DNA of 64,000 bases from Candidatus Thorarchaeota archaeon. GTDB taxonomy: Archaea > Asgardarchaeota > Thorarchaeia > Thorarchaeales > Thorarchaeaceae. The stretch lies in the NCBI GenBank assembly GCA_016933575.1, contig JAFGAR010000004.1, positions 1 to 64,000 of the forward strand. The letters are read 5' to 3'. Each line of letters opens with the position of its first letter. Position 1 is the first letter of the stretch. The notes beneath the pieces were generated by a model that was not told the DNA's origin, ran no database searches, and saw only the letters and a list, made by a program, of their open reading frames with translations. Shown here in pieces: positions 54,952 to 63,064 of this stretch. The translations under genes were made by a program, and so were the position numbers.

Positions 54952-56292
54952 ATGGATACTAAGATTACAGTCATAGGCCTTGGTTACGTAGGTATACCTT
55001 GTGCTGCGCTATTAGCTGATGTAGATGGCTTTCAGGTCACTGGTCTTCAGCGACGATCGAAGAGGTCGGGATGGAAGATTGAGTATTTGAATGCTGGAAA
55101 ATCTCCTTTTGCAGGAAATGAGCCGGGTCTTGATGAGTTAATTGCTAGAGTGGTAAAGAAGGGTACATTCAAGGCAACAGATGATGTCCAAGTTCTCTCA
55201 GATTCCGATGTCATCCTCATTGATGTACAGACACCAACAGATGAGAATCATGTCCCTCAATATCATTCTCTGAAGGAAGTCAGTGAAGAGATTGGAAAGC
55301 GGATTAAGAAAGACACTCTTGTTGTTGTAGAGTCTACAGTAGCACCGGGTACCACGCATAATATTGTCCAGAAACTGATTGAGGAACACTCGGGTATGAA
55401 AGCAGGGGAAGACTTTGACCTTGCATTTGCCTATGAGCGAGTTATGCCAGGTAAATTGATCTATAACATTGTGAACCTTCCAAGAATAGTTGGTGGAATT
55501 ACTCCAAAGAGTGCAGATCGTGCTGTAGGAATCTACTCAAAGATTGTTAAAGCCAAAATTCACAAGACTAATGTCATTACTGCAGAGCTCTCAAAGACCA
55601 TTGAGAACGCCTATAGAGATGTAAATATCGCCTTTGCTAATGAGATGGCTCTTGTCTGTGAGAGTCTAGGAGTGAATGTGTTCGATGTCATAGAACTTGT
55701 GAACGAACTTCCAAGTAGAATGATGCACATACCCGGCGCAGGAGTTGGAGGCCATTGTCTCCCAAAGGATACTTGGCTTCTTAGGTATGGTCTCAATGAG
55801 TACGGAACTCAGAAGATGGAACCACGATTCATTGCTCTTGCACGAGACATTAACAATCATATGCCAGTCCATATGGCAATTCTCGTTGAAGATGCCCTAA
55901 AGCAAAGAGAGGTCAATATCAAGGGAGCTACAGTCACAATTCTCGGAATTGCTTATCTTGAAGATTCCGATGATACAAGAAACACTCCAGCAGCAGCGCT
56001 TGTTTCAACTCTTGAAAAGATGGGAGCAAATGTTATACTTCATGACCCATTTGTAAGGGAATGGGACTTTGGATTACACACAATTGAGCGAGATATTAGA
56101 AAGGCTGCAAAGAATTCAGATTGTCTTGCCTTAGTCACGAAACACAAGCAGTATTTCACACTTGATTTTGACGACCTTCGTACCATCATGCGGACTCCTA
56201 CCTTCATAGATGGTCGTAATGTCTACAACGCAGAAACCATCAAATCAAAAGGTTTCGAGTATCGAGGTATTGGAAAAGTCGGAGTGTTGTAG
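54952..56292 (+). CDS. UDP-N-acetylmannosamine / UDP-sugar dehydrogenase
   Basis: Begun at ATG 54952 (GGGAG just before) it has 446 residues: MDTKITVIGLGYVGIPCAAL. This family oxidises a UDP-sugar at C6 to the uronic acid. Features are DVILIDVQTPTDE, VVVESTVAPGTTHNIVQKL, AYERVMPGKL, the helix ELSKTIENAYRDVNIAFANE with the catalytic Lys, and the catalytic Cys in GAGVGGHCLPKDTWLL. GVGGHCLPKD suits the WecC/WbpO/VipA group, so UDP-ManNAc or UDP-GlcNAc is likely; the UDP-GlcNAc 2-epimerase at 61834 would supply UDP-ManNAc. Confidence 0.88.
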   Translation: MDTKITVIGLGYVGIPCAALLADVDGFQVTGLQRRSKRSGWKIEYLNAGKSPFAGNEPGLDELIARVVKKGTFKATDDVQVLSDSDVILIDVQTPTDENHVPQYHSLKEVSEEIGKRIKKDTLVVVESTVAPGTTHNIVQKLIEEHSGMKAGEDFDLAFAYERVMPGKLIYNIVNLPRIVGGITPKSADRAVGIYSKIVKAKIHKTNVITAELSKTIENAYRDVNIAFANEMALVCESLGVNVFDVIELVNELPSRMMHIPGAGVGGHCLPKDTWLLRYGLNEYGTQKMEPRFIALARDINNHMPVHMAILVEDALKQREVNIKGATVTILGIAYLEDSDDTRNTPAAALVSTLEKMGANVILHDPFVREWDFGLHTIERDIRKAAKNSDCLALVTKHKQYFTLDFDDLRTIMRTPTFIDGRNVYNAETIKSKGFEYRGIGKVGVL

Positions 56293-56323
56293 CGAGAGTC
56301 GTGGGATACTATCTCAATCAGTT

Positions 56324-57565
56324 TCAAGCACCTAATTTCTCGATATGACCAGCATAGCCAAGGAGTAAAGGCATAACATCCATTCCCCGTATTGTGTGTA
56401 ATGCACCTTGAGCTGCATCAAATTCAGAGTATCGTTCCACACAGTCCGACCTCATTTGAGAGGACCAGAGAACTATTGGTACAGGATCACATGCATGCTC
56501 TCCAATTGTTACAGGTGTTGTGTGATCTCCTGTGACAACTAGTACAATCTTGTCGCGTGTTGATTCTAGGATCTCTCCGAGCATCTTATCGGTACGTTCG
56601 ATTGCGAGTATCTTCTCTTTGACATTTCCATCATGGCTTGCATTATCTGTCGCCTTGATGTGAACAAAGATGTAGTCGTAATCAGATTCGATGCATTCAA
56701 TGGTCTTCAGTGCAATATTATGGAAGTTTGTATCAATGGTACCTGTCTGACCTTCAACAAGTGCATGCTCCATTCCTACATATTTTGCAGCACCAATATA
56801 GAGTGCACCACCCGCAATCACTACTGATTTTATCCCATACTTTTCCTTCAGCGTTGTAATCTCATCATGACGACCAGGGCCTCGTAGTAGAATTGCATTT
56901 GCTGGAGGGATTCCATGTCGCGCTCGTTCTTTATTCAACGGTAGGTCCCTCATACGACGATTGGCTTCAATCATGAGCTTATTGACAATAGCAGCAGTCC
57001 GCTTGGATTCGGGGCTTAGGGGTTTGCACTCAAGTATCTTCTTCCCAGTCTCATGAGGGTCAACATCACTGATGTTTGCATAGAGCCCTTCTCCACGAAG
57101 CACAAGCGCGCCTCTGTGTTCAACTGTTGCAAGAAATCGAACCTGTACTCCATCGATTTCGATACCATCTATTACGGACTGAAGAGCGGCCTGTTCCTCA
57201 GGTGTAAAGACGCGACCGGCTCGACGATCTGTCACAATCATGTCTTTATCTACGCTGGCGAAGTTCGAACGGAATGCAATATCTCCAGGTTTTGTTTCCA
57301 GGCCAGAGCCAAGAACCTCAAGCGGGCCCCTACCAGGATAATTGGTATAGGGATCATAACCAAAGAGTGCAAGATGGGCTGCATCAGACCCAGGTGTGAT
57401 CCCTGGTCCGATAACATTCATTAGACCATTCTGACCCTCTTTTGCAAGTATATCCATAACTGGAGTATTGGCAGCCTGGAGAGGAGTCATTCCTCCCAAC
57501 TCGGGAGTCGGGCGGTCACCAAGACCGTCCATAACAACAAGAACTGCTTTCCGTTTTGTTGACAT
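56324..57565 (-). CDS. apgM: 2,3-bisphosphoglycerate-independent phosphoglycerate mutase, archaeal type
   Basis: A 413-residue ApgM, converting 3- to 2-phosphoglycerate. The start VLVVMDGLGDRPTPELGGMT carries the first metal Asp, the catalytic Ser is in PGSDAAHLALFGYDP, and the C-terminal metal sites are HIKATDNASHDGN and VTGDHTTPVTIGEHACDPV. The archaeal ApgM type (about 400 residues) is distinct from the 510-residue bacterial iPGM. It follows the enolase gene with only 3 nt between, so they form a two-gene operon. Confidence 0.95.
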   Translation of the reverse strand: MSTKRKAVLVVMDGLGDRPTPELGGMTPLQAANTPVMDILAKEGQNGLMNVIGPGITPGSDAAHLALFGYDPYTNYPGRGPLEVLGSGLETKPGDIAFRSNFASVDKDMIVTDRRAGRVFTPEEQAALQSVIDGIEIDGVQVRFLATVEHRGALVLRGEGLYANISDVDPHETGKKILECKPLSPESKRTAAIVNKLMIEANRRMRDLPLNKERARHGIPPANAILLRGPGRHDEITTLKEKYGIKSVVIAGGALYIGAAKYVGMEHALVEGQTGTIDTNFHNIALKTIECIESDYDYIFVHIKATDNASHDGNVKEKILAIERTDKMLGEILESTRDKIVLVVTGDHTTPVTIGEHACDPVPIVLWSSQMRSDCVERYSEFDAAQGALHTIRGMDVMPLLLGYAGHIEKLGA

Positions 57566-57568
57566 TAA

Positions 57569-58867
57569 CTAATATTTCCTCCAAGCAATTCTAAACTCAG
57601 AGCTTGGGTAGCCACATTCGCCGCCAAGAAGATCATAGATCTCCAATAGTCTATTGTATTTCTCGACCCGATCACTGCGAGCTGGAGCACCGGTCTTAAT
57701 CTGTCCGTTTGAGAGAGCGACAGATAGGTCTGAAATGAATGTGTCAGAGGTCTCTCCGCTTCTGTGACTGACTACGACACTCCATCCTGCACTATTTGCC
57801 AACTTTGCAGATTCTATTGCCTCTGAAACAGTTCCAATCTGGTTGACCTTGAGCAAGAGCGCATTTCCAGCTTTTTCATCGATAGCCCGTTTCACAATCT
57901 GGGGATTAGATACTGTCAAATCATCGGTGATTACCTGTATCTTAGTACGTCGTGTATAGTCTGTAAAATCAGCAAAGCTCTCTTCTTCAAAGGGATCCTC
58001 TACTATAGAGAGAGGGTATGACCGCTCGAGATTGATGTAGAAATCACGAAGTTCTGGGGGATCAAGCTGTTCACCATCGATGTGATATTTTCCGTTTTCA
58101 AAGAAACCACTAGCAGCAGCATCAATACCAAGTACTACATCCTTCTTTGGTCGATACCCAACTTCTTCGATCGCACGAATGATTGCATCAAAAGCATCAG
58201 TAGTGGACTTTAGTCCAAATCCACAGTATCCACCTTCATCCCCAACATGCTTTGCCATTCGACCATATTTCTTGATCATTCCTTTTCCCAGAGTCTGGTA
58301 GACCTCGCTAACACATCTCAAAGCCTCTGGAAAACTCTTCATTCCAATTGGTAGAATCATGAACTCCTGGATAGCCAGTTCATTACCTGCATGCGCACCA
58401 CCATTGATGACATTTGACATAGGAACGGGCTGGAGATATCGGACAGGCCTATCAAGGACCTTGGTTCGCAGATATTCAAAGAGCTCCATCTGTAGGTGTT
58501 TGGCAGCCGCAGCCGCAGTGGCCATAGATACTGAGAGAATGGCATTTGCACCTAATTCTCCCTTCCCCTTACTTGAATCCAAGCCAAGGAGAGCTTCATC
58601 AACAGCCTTCTGTGAGAGGGGATTGACAGATATCATGGCTTCAGCAATTGTCGTGTTCACATTCTTCACGGCTCTTGTGACGCCCTTGCCGCCAAATCGT
58701 TTCCCACCATCCCTGAGTTCAACGGCCTCATGAATGCCTGTTGAAGCTCCACTGGGTACTTTAGCCTCTCCGACCGACTCGTCAGAGAGAACGACCTTTG
58801 TCAATAATGTAGGATTTCCTCTGGAATCCAGAATCTCAATCGCATGTATTCTTGTGATTTCTACCAT
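57569..58867 (-). CDS. eno: Enolase
   Basis: This 432-residue enolase turns 2-phosphoglycerate into phosphoenolpyruvate. The family signature LLLKVNQIGTVSEAI, the metal-site region SIVEDPFEEESFADF, the loop EVKVPSGASTGIHE-like AKVPSGASTGIHEAVELRD, KHVGDEGGYCGFG and the C-terminal VVSHRSGETSDTFISDL are all present. It heads the eno-apgM operon. Its 136-nt upstream region has an AT-rich box and two palindromes. Confidence 0.97.
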   Translation of the reverse strand: MVEITRIHAIEILDSRGNPTLLTKVVLSDESVGEAKVPSGASTGIHEAVELRDGGKRFGGKGVTRAVKNVNTTIAEAMISVNPLSQKAVDEALLGLDSSKGKGELGANAILSVSMATAAAAAKHLQMELFEYLRTKVLDRPVRYLQPVPMSNVINGGAHAGNELAIQEFMILPIGMKSFPEALRCVSEVYQTLGKGMIKKYGRMAKHVGDEGGYCGFGLKSTTDAFDAIIRAIEEVGYRPKKDVVLGIDAAASGFFENGKYHIDGEQLDPPELRDFYINLERSYPLSIVEDPFEEESFADFTDYTRRTKIQVITDDLTVSNPQIVKRAIDEKAGNALLLKVNQIGTVSEAIESAKLANSAGWSVVVSHRSGETSDTFISDLSVALSNGQIKTGAPARSDRVEKYNRLLEIYDLLGGECGYPSSEFRIAWRKY

Positions 58868-58903
58868 TTGTGGTCACCAAAACTGCAAAACTGCAACTAT
58901 GTC

Positions 58904-58948
58904 CTGAAAATTCAGAACCTTCTTTAATTTATGTTCATGCATGTGAAC
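58904..58948 (-). promoter_or_regulatory. Enolase promoter with two palindromes
   Basis: Upstream of eno, the minus strand has CATAAATTAAAG (about 58922-58933), a good TATA box. On its distal side is GTTCA-N6-TGAAC (58933-58948), and on its proximal side CTGAAAATTCAG (58904-58915). Short palindromes hugging a TATA box are typical operator positions. No regulator is identified. Confidence 0.4.
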
Positions 58949-59003
58949 GTTGACCTATATTATTCTGTCTTTGGACGTGGCAGTATTTTGTCGTACCAAT
59001 TAT

Positions 59004-60179
59004 TCAGTAGAGAGAGTCGTAATCCATATCATGTGAGATAGTAGGATGCAATGATGAAAAATATCCGTACCCATAGAATCGTATACCATACCGGCGTAGA
59101 AAATCACGGATGTCATGTACAAGAGGTGTCAGATTACCAGTTATTTTCAGTGTTTCAACATTCATCACAACTGTGCCAGGTTTCTTACTCTCGCCTCTGA
59201 AGGTGAGAAGAATATTAGCATCGCCTGCAAAGGCTTTTGGAGGAACTTGGGGTCCTCTAAAATATGAAAGGACAATCTTTTCAGAGCCATGTGTCATTTC
59301 AAAAAGAATACCTCTTTCTTCCTCAACAACTCGGGTGACATCAAAGCCTTTGTCAATGAGTAGGGGTCTGTAGGTCTGCAAGATTTCTATCATCAATTTG
59401 TCTTGTTGCTCTTCAGAGATTGGAGTGGGATAATCAGTCTTGATTACCTTGGCGGGAATTCCTACAGCAACACATCGTGGAGGCAGTGATCTTGAAACAA
59501 TTGCGCCAGCTCCGATAGTAGTACGCTCACCAATCTCAACGCCGGGTAGTATTGTTGCCCGCATTCCAATGATTACCCAGTCATGGATAGTAATGGAGGC
59601 GTATGTGGCGGAATATCCCTCAAGGACTGATTGCCAATAACCATGAGTTATGAGGATGACATCTGGGCTTAATCCAACATCGTTACCAATTGATACTGGT
59701 TTTGCTAGATTGATGAAATTGTTGTGCATTGTACAACGGTCGCCCACAGTTAGAATTGCATCAGGTTCGTTTCTACCTCCACCACCTACACGAAAACCGT
59801 TCGTAATGAAGACATCATCGCCAAGCGTTACCTCACGACCACGTATATGCGCCTGATTACCAATACGAGATGTCTTTCCCATCTTGAAGAGTGAATAGGG
59901 TTGGATATCGTTGTTGTTACCAATGCTAGATTCAAATCCAAGTTCGATCTGATTGCATCGAAGCATACAATTCGAACCAATCTTCACATCAGAATCTAAT
60001 ACTAGATTCTTTGTGAATATTTTGGTATTGGGTCCTATTTGGACTGCGTCACCAATCTTGATTTTTTTGGCAACAATCTGCGCAGTCTCGTGGATTACAA
60101 CACTTTTTCCAATATCCGCACCTTTGTTGACTAATTCAGCAACTCTGTCGACTGGTTTTTGACTCAAGCCCCACCACAT
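59004..60179 (-). CDS. Left-handed beta-helix acyltransferase
   Basis: The 391-residue protein is a hexapeptide-repeat acyltransferase: repeats such as VVIHETAQIVAKKIKIGDAV, IGNQAHIRGREVTLGDDVFI and VEIGERTTIGAGAIVSRSLP make a long left-handed beta-helix, with the usual end PPRCVAVGIPAKVIK near residue 250. A further 140-residue C-terminal domain is unusual and unrecognised. Such enzymes acetylate sugars, often nucleotide-linked. It directly follows the SDR gene (5 nt) and is divergent from LmbE and the UDP-GlcNAc 2-epimerase. Confidence 0.82.
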   Translation of the reverse strand: MWWGLSQKPVDRVAELVNKGADIGKSVVIHETAQIVAKKIKIGDAVQIGPNTKIFTKNLVLDSDVKIGSNCMLRCNQIELGFESSIGNNNDIQPYSLFKMGKTSRIGNQAHIRGREVTLGDDVFITNGFRVGGGGRNEPDAILTVGDRCTMHNNFINLAKPVSIGNDVGLSPDVILITHGYWQSVLEGYSATYASITIHDWVIIGMRATILPGVEIGERTTIGAGAIVSRSLPPRCVAVGIPAKVIKTDYPTPISEEQQDKLMIEILQTYRPLLIDKGFDVTRVVEEERGILFEMTHGSEKIVLSYFRGPQVPPKAFAGDANILLTFRGESKKPGTVVMNVETLKITGNLTPLVHDIRDFLRRYGIRFYGYGYFSSLHPTISHDMDYDSLY

Positions 60180-60184
60180 CCTTA

Positions 60185-60931
60185 CTAGAAATACAGTCCA
60201 CCATTAACATGTATGACCTGTCCGGTGATGTACGATGCCTCCGGAGAGGCAAGAAACCCAATTGCTGCGGCTACCTCTTCGGGTCGTCCGAACCTTCCTA
60301 TTGGTATCTGTTGGATTAGATCTTGTTGCATCTTCTCTGGTAGACGCTGACCCATACCAATATCGATGTAACCTGGCGCAACTGCATTTGCAGTGATCTC
60401 ATACCGAGCTACTTCCAAAGCAAGAGACTTGGTAAAGCCAATAATTCCCGACTTTGCTGCGGCATAATTTGATGCACCAAATGCGCCAGTGAATCCCGTT
60501 ATTGAACTGATATTGATAATTCGCCCCCAACCACTTTCACGCATGAGAGGAATTACTTCTCGAGCACAACTAAATGCGCCAGTGAGACATACATTCAGAA
60601 CTTGATTCCAGGTTTCATCACTCATCTTCCGTATTGTAGCGTCAATATTGATTGCTGCATTATGGACAAGAATATCAACAGAACCCAATTCAGAAGTGAC
60701 TGACTGGAACATATGATGCACTTCAGAAGGATTAGCAATATCAGCTTTAATTGGAAATGCCTTATTGCCAAGATTCTGTATCTCTTTGCAGACTTCTTTA
60801 GCACCTTTAGCGGATGCATTATAGTTTACCGCTACATTAGCTCCCATCTTTGCCAGGTACAAGGCGATTGCCCGTCCAAGGGATTTTCCCGCACCTGTGA
60901 CAAGGACTGTCTTTCCATCTAGTTTCTGCAA
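60185..60931 (-). CDS. Short-chain dehydrogenase (FabG-like)
   Basis: A 248-residue classical SDR from a TTG start at 60931 behind GAGGAG. TVLVTGAGKSLGRAIALYLA binds the cofactor, LVHNAAIN is the NAG motif, and INISSITGFTGAFGASNYAA with AKSG hold the Ser-Tyr-Lys catalytic set. The NYNAS loop after the second strand lacks an acidic residue, which fits NADPH. It resembles 3-oxoacyl-ACP reductase, but archaea lack typical fatty acid synthesis and the neighbour is a sugar acyltransferase, so a sugar-ketone reductase role is as likely. Confidence 0.85.
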   Translation of the reverse strand: MQKLDGKTVLVTGAGKSLGRAIALYLAKMGANVAVNYNASAKGAKEVCKEIQNLGNKAFPIKADIANPSEVHHMFQSVTSELGSVDILVHNAAINIDATIRKMSDETWNQVLNVCLTGAFSCAREVIPLMRESGWGRIINISSITGFTGAFGASNYAAAKSGIIGFTKSLALEVARYEITANAVAPGYIDIGMGQRLPEKMQQDLIQQIPIGRFGRPEEVAAAIGFLASPEASYITGQVIHVNGGLYF

Positions 60932-61074
60932 AACATTCTCCTCACCGAAGGGTAGTTAACAGTAATGTTGATGTTTCGGATAGGCAAACTACAAAAAGAT
61001 TATGGACTATCTACAATTGACTGTCTATCTTAGATGAGCTTACCTATTTAACAGATTCAGCAGGTGCTGGAAGT

Positions 61075-61710
61075 ATGAACTTCAAAAATGTCTTACTCAT
61101 ATCTGCGCATCCTGATGATGCAGAAATTGGAGCGGGAGGAACCATTGCATTCTTGGCACATCGAGGTGCACAGATAGACCATCTAGTCTTTAGTCAGTGT
61201 ACAAAGAGCTTGCCAACAGGGATTACACAGGATCAACTACTTGATGAATGTCGAGCCGCCGACAAGATACTTGGTATCCAAGATACAGAGATTCTGGATT
61301 ATCCTGTTCGAAGGTTCAATGAATATCGCCAAGAGATTCTCGATATCCTGTGGCAAAAACGTCAACAAAAATATGATCTGATACTATGTCACTGGCCAAA
61401 TGATACTCATCAAGACCATCAACAACTAGCTAATGAGGTTGTACGAGCTTGGAAACGTGCCCTACCAACAATTCTATTTTATGAGATTCCAGCGAATTGT
61501 ATGGGATTTGCTCCAAACTACTTCTTCATACTTTCAGAGAGAGAAGTCGAAACCAAACTTAATGCACTCAATGAATATCAGAGTCAAGTTATACGAACAC
61601 CAGAATATTTCTCATTGGATAAATTCCGAGCTGTTCTAACCTACACAGGAATGCTTGTTGGCGAGAAATATGCTGAAGGATTCGTAATGCACACTAGCAC
61701 TATCCGATAA
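61075..61710 (+). CDS. LmbE/PIG-L family deacetylase (second copy)
   Basis: A 211-residue zinc deacetylase: LLISAHPDDAEIGAGGTIAF (His12, Asp15) and LCHWPNDTHQDHQQLANEVV with the third ligand. It is only distantly similar to the LmbE protein at 19920. In this setting, between an acyltransferase-SDR pair and a UDP-GlcNAc 2-epimerase, it probably deacetylates a GlcNAc-type sugar. It may also be an alternative BshB for the bacillithiol-like pathway. Confidence 0.88.
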   Translation: MNFKNVLLISAHPDDAEIGAGGTIAFLAHRGAQIDHLVFSQCTKSLPTGITQDQLLDECRAADKILGIQDTEILDYPVRRFNEYRQEILDILWQKRQQKYDLILCHWPNDTHQDHQQLANEVVRAWKRALPTILFYEIPANCMGFAPNYFFILSEREVETKLNALNEYQSQVIRTPEYFSLDKFRAVLTYTGMLVGEKYAEGFVMHTSTIR

Positions 61711-61833
61711 TGCAGAGAGAACAAGAGGTTGCGATTCCAAATAACACAGTCGAACGATATTTTTGGTTTTGACAAAAGCTCTTAAACTGGGATAGCAAGG
61801 ACCCAACATGCAAAACCGGAGGGACCTCTAAGA

Positions 61834-62937
61834 ATGCTCGTTTCAATCGTTACTGGAACAAGGCCGCAGATAATCAAATCAGCCCCTGTCATTCATGCAA
61901 TGAGACAACAAGGTGTTGATTATGAGTTCGTTCATACAGGGCAACATTATGACTTTGAACTAGCGCAATCATTTGTCAATGATTTTGATCTGAGTAAACC
62001 ATTCAATCTTCACGTCGGGTCTGGAGATTATTGCTATCAAGTCTATTCGACCATTGAACGTCTGTCGGATCATTACCAAAAAAATCGCCCAGATATTATG
62101 ATTGTTCCAGGAGATACAACCTCTGCTCTGGGTGCGTCTATGGTTGGGTTCAAGATGGAGATTCCCGTATGTCATCTTGAGTCAGGTCTTCGAAGATACG
62201 ATCTTACAGTTCAAGAGGAACTTAACAGAAGACTAATTGACCATGGTTCATCCGCCCTATTTGCGCCTACACCTACAGCTGCAGAGAATCTCGAACTTGA
62301 ACGAGTACAAGGAGAAGTGTACATGCTAGGTGATACAATGTATGATGTGCTCAAGAATCGGATGAAGATCTTTCTAGACCCACCATTTCAGGAAGAAGTG
62401 CTCTCAAAATACAATGTATCAACTGGAGATTATGCGATAATGACATTTCATCGAAGAGAGCATGTCGATGTCAAATCCAATCTTGAGCAAATTGTCAATG
62501 CTATCAATCAATTAGAGTTTCCAATTATCCTGGCAATGCATCCGAGAACAAAAAAGAACCTTATCGATGCCCATCTCGAGTTGAAGAGTCCGAATCTGCG
62601 TGTCGTTGCTCCACTTCCATATGATGAATTCATGTGCTTGATGGCAAATGCTGGTCTTGCAATCTCTGACTCGGGGGGTATACAGAAGGAGAGTTACATT
62701 CTTGGAACCCCACTTGTTTCACTGCATAATTGCACAGAATGGGTTGAAACTCTGAAATATGGTAAACATAGATTGGGTGAGCTAAAAACTGACCGAATTC
62801 TGAATGACTGCAAAGACCTTTTTGGAAAGAGGTATGAGAGTGACCCTTCAGTTTATGGGGATGGAAAATCAGCGGAGAAGATACTACCAATACTCCTCTC
62901 TGGTGAAGTGAAAATCCCAACAAAACTTCGTTATTGA
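61834..62937 (+). CDS. wecB: UDP-N-acetylglucosamine 2-epimerase (WecB)
   Basis: The 367-residue product converts UDP-GlcNAc to UDP-ManNAc. The start LVSIVTGTRPQIIKSAPVIH, then FVHTGQHYDFELAQSF, IMIVPGDTTSALGASMVG, VCHLESGLRRYDLTVQEELN, MTFHRREHVDVKSNLEQIV and ISDSGGIQKESYILGTPLV are the full WecB pattern. ATG 61834 follows GGAGG. Together with the dehydrogenase at 54952 it would make UDP-ManNAcA for surface glycans. Confidence 0.93.
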   Translation: MLVSIVTGTRPQIIKSAPVIHAMRQQGVDYEFVHTGQHYDFELAQSFVNDFDLSKPFNLHVGSGDYCYQVYSTIERLSDHYQKNRPDIMIVPGDTTSALGASMVGFKMEIPVCHLESGLRRYDLTVQEELNRRLIDHGSSALFAPTPTAAENLELERVQGEVYMLGDTMYDVLKNRMKIFLDPPFQEEVLSKYNVSTGDYAIMTFHRREHVDVKSNLEQIVNAINQLEFPIILAMHPRTKKNLIDAHLELKSPNLRVVAPLPYDEFMCLMANAGLAISDSGGIQKESYILGTPLVSLHNCTEWVETLKYGKHRLGELKTDRILNDCKDLFGKRYESDPSVYGDGKSAEKILPILLSGEVKIPTKLRY

Positions 62938-63064
62938 AGACTATAGTCAGAGCTAATGATACCTATGGGAAATATTGTAAGTGTAGTATATCAGGCGATT
63001 ATTGAGAAAAGACAAGTTCTATTATGTTCTTTGTAAATTGGAAAATCGTCAGGTGATAATTGAG

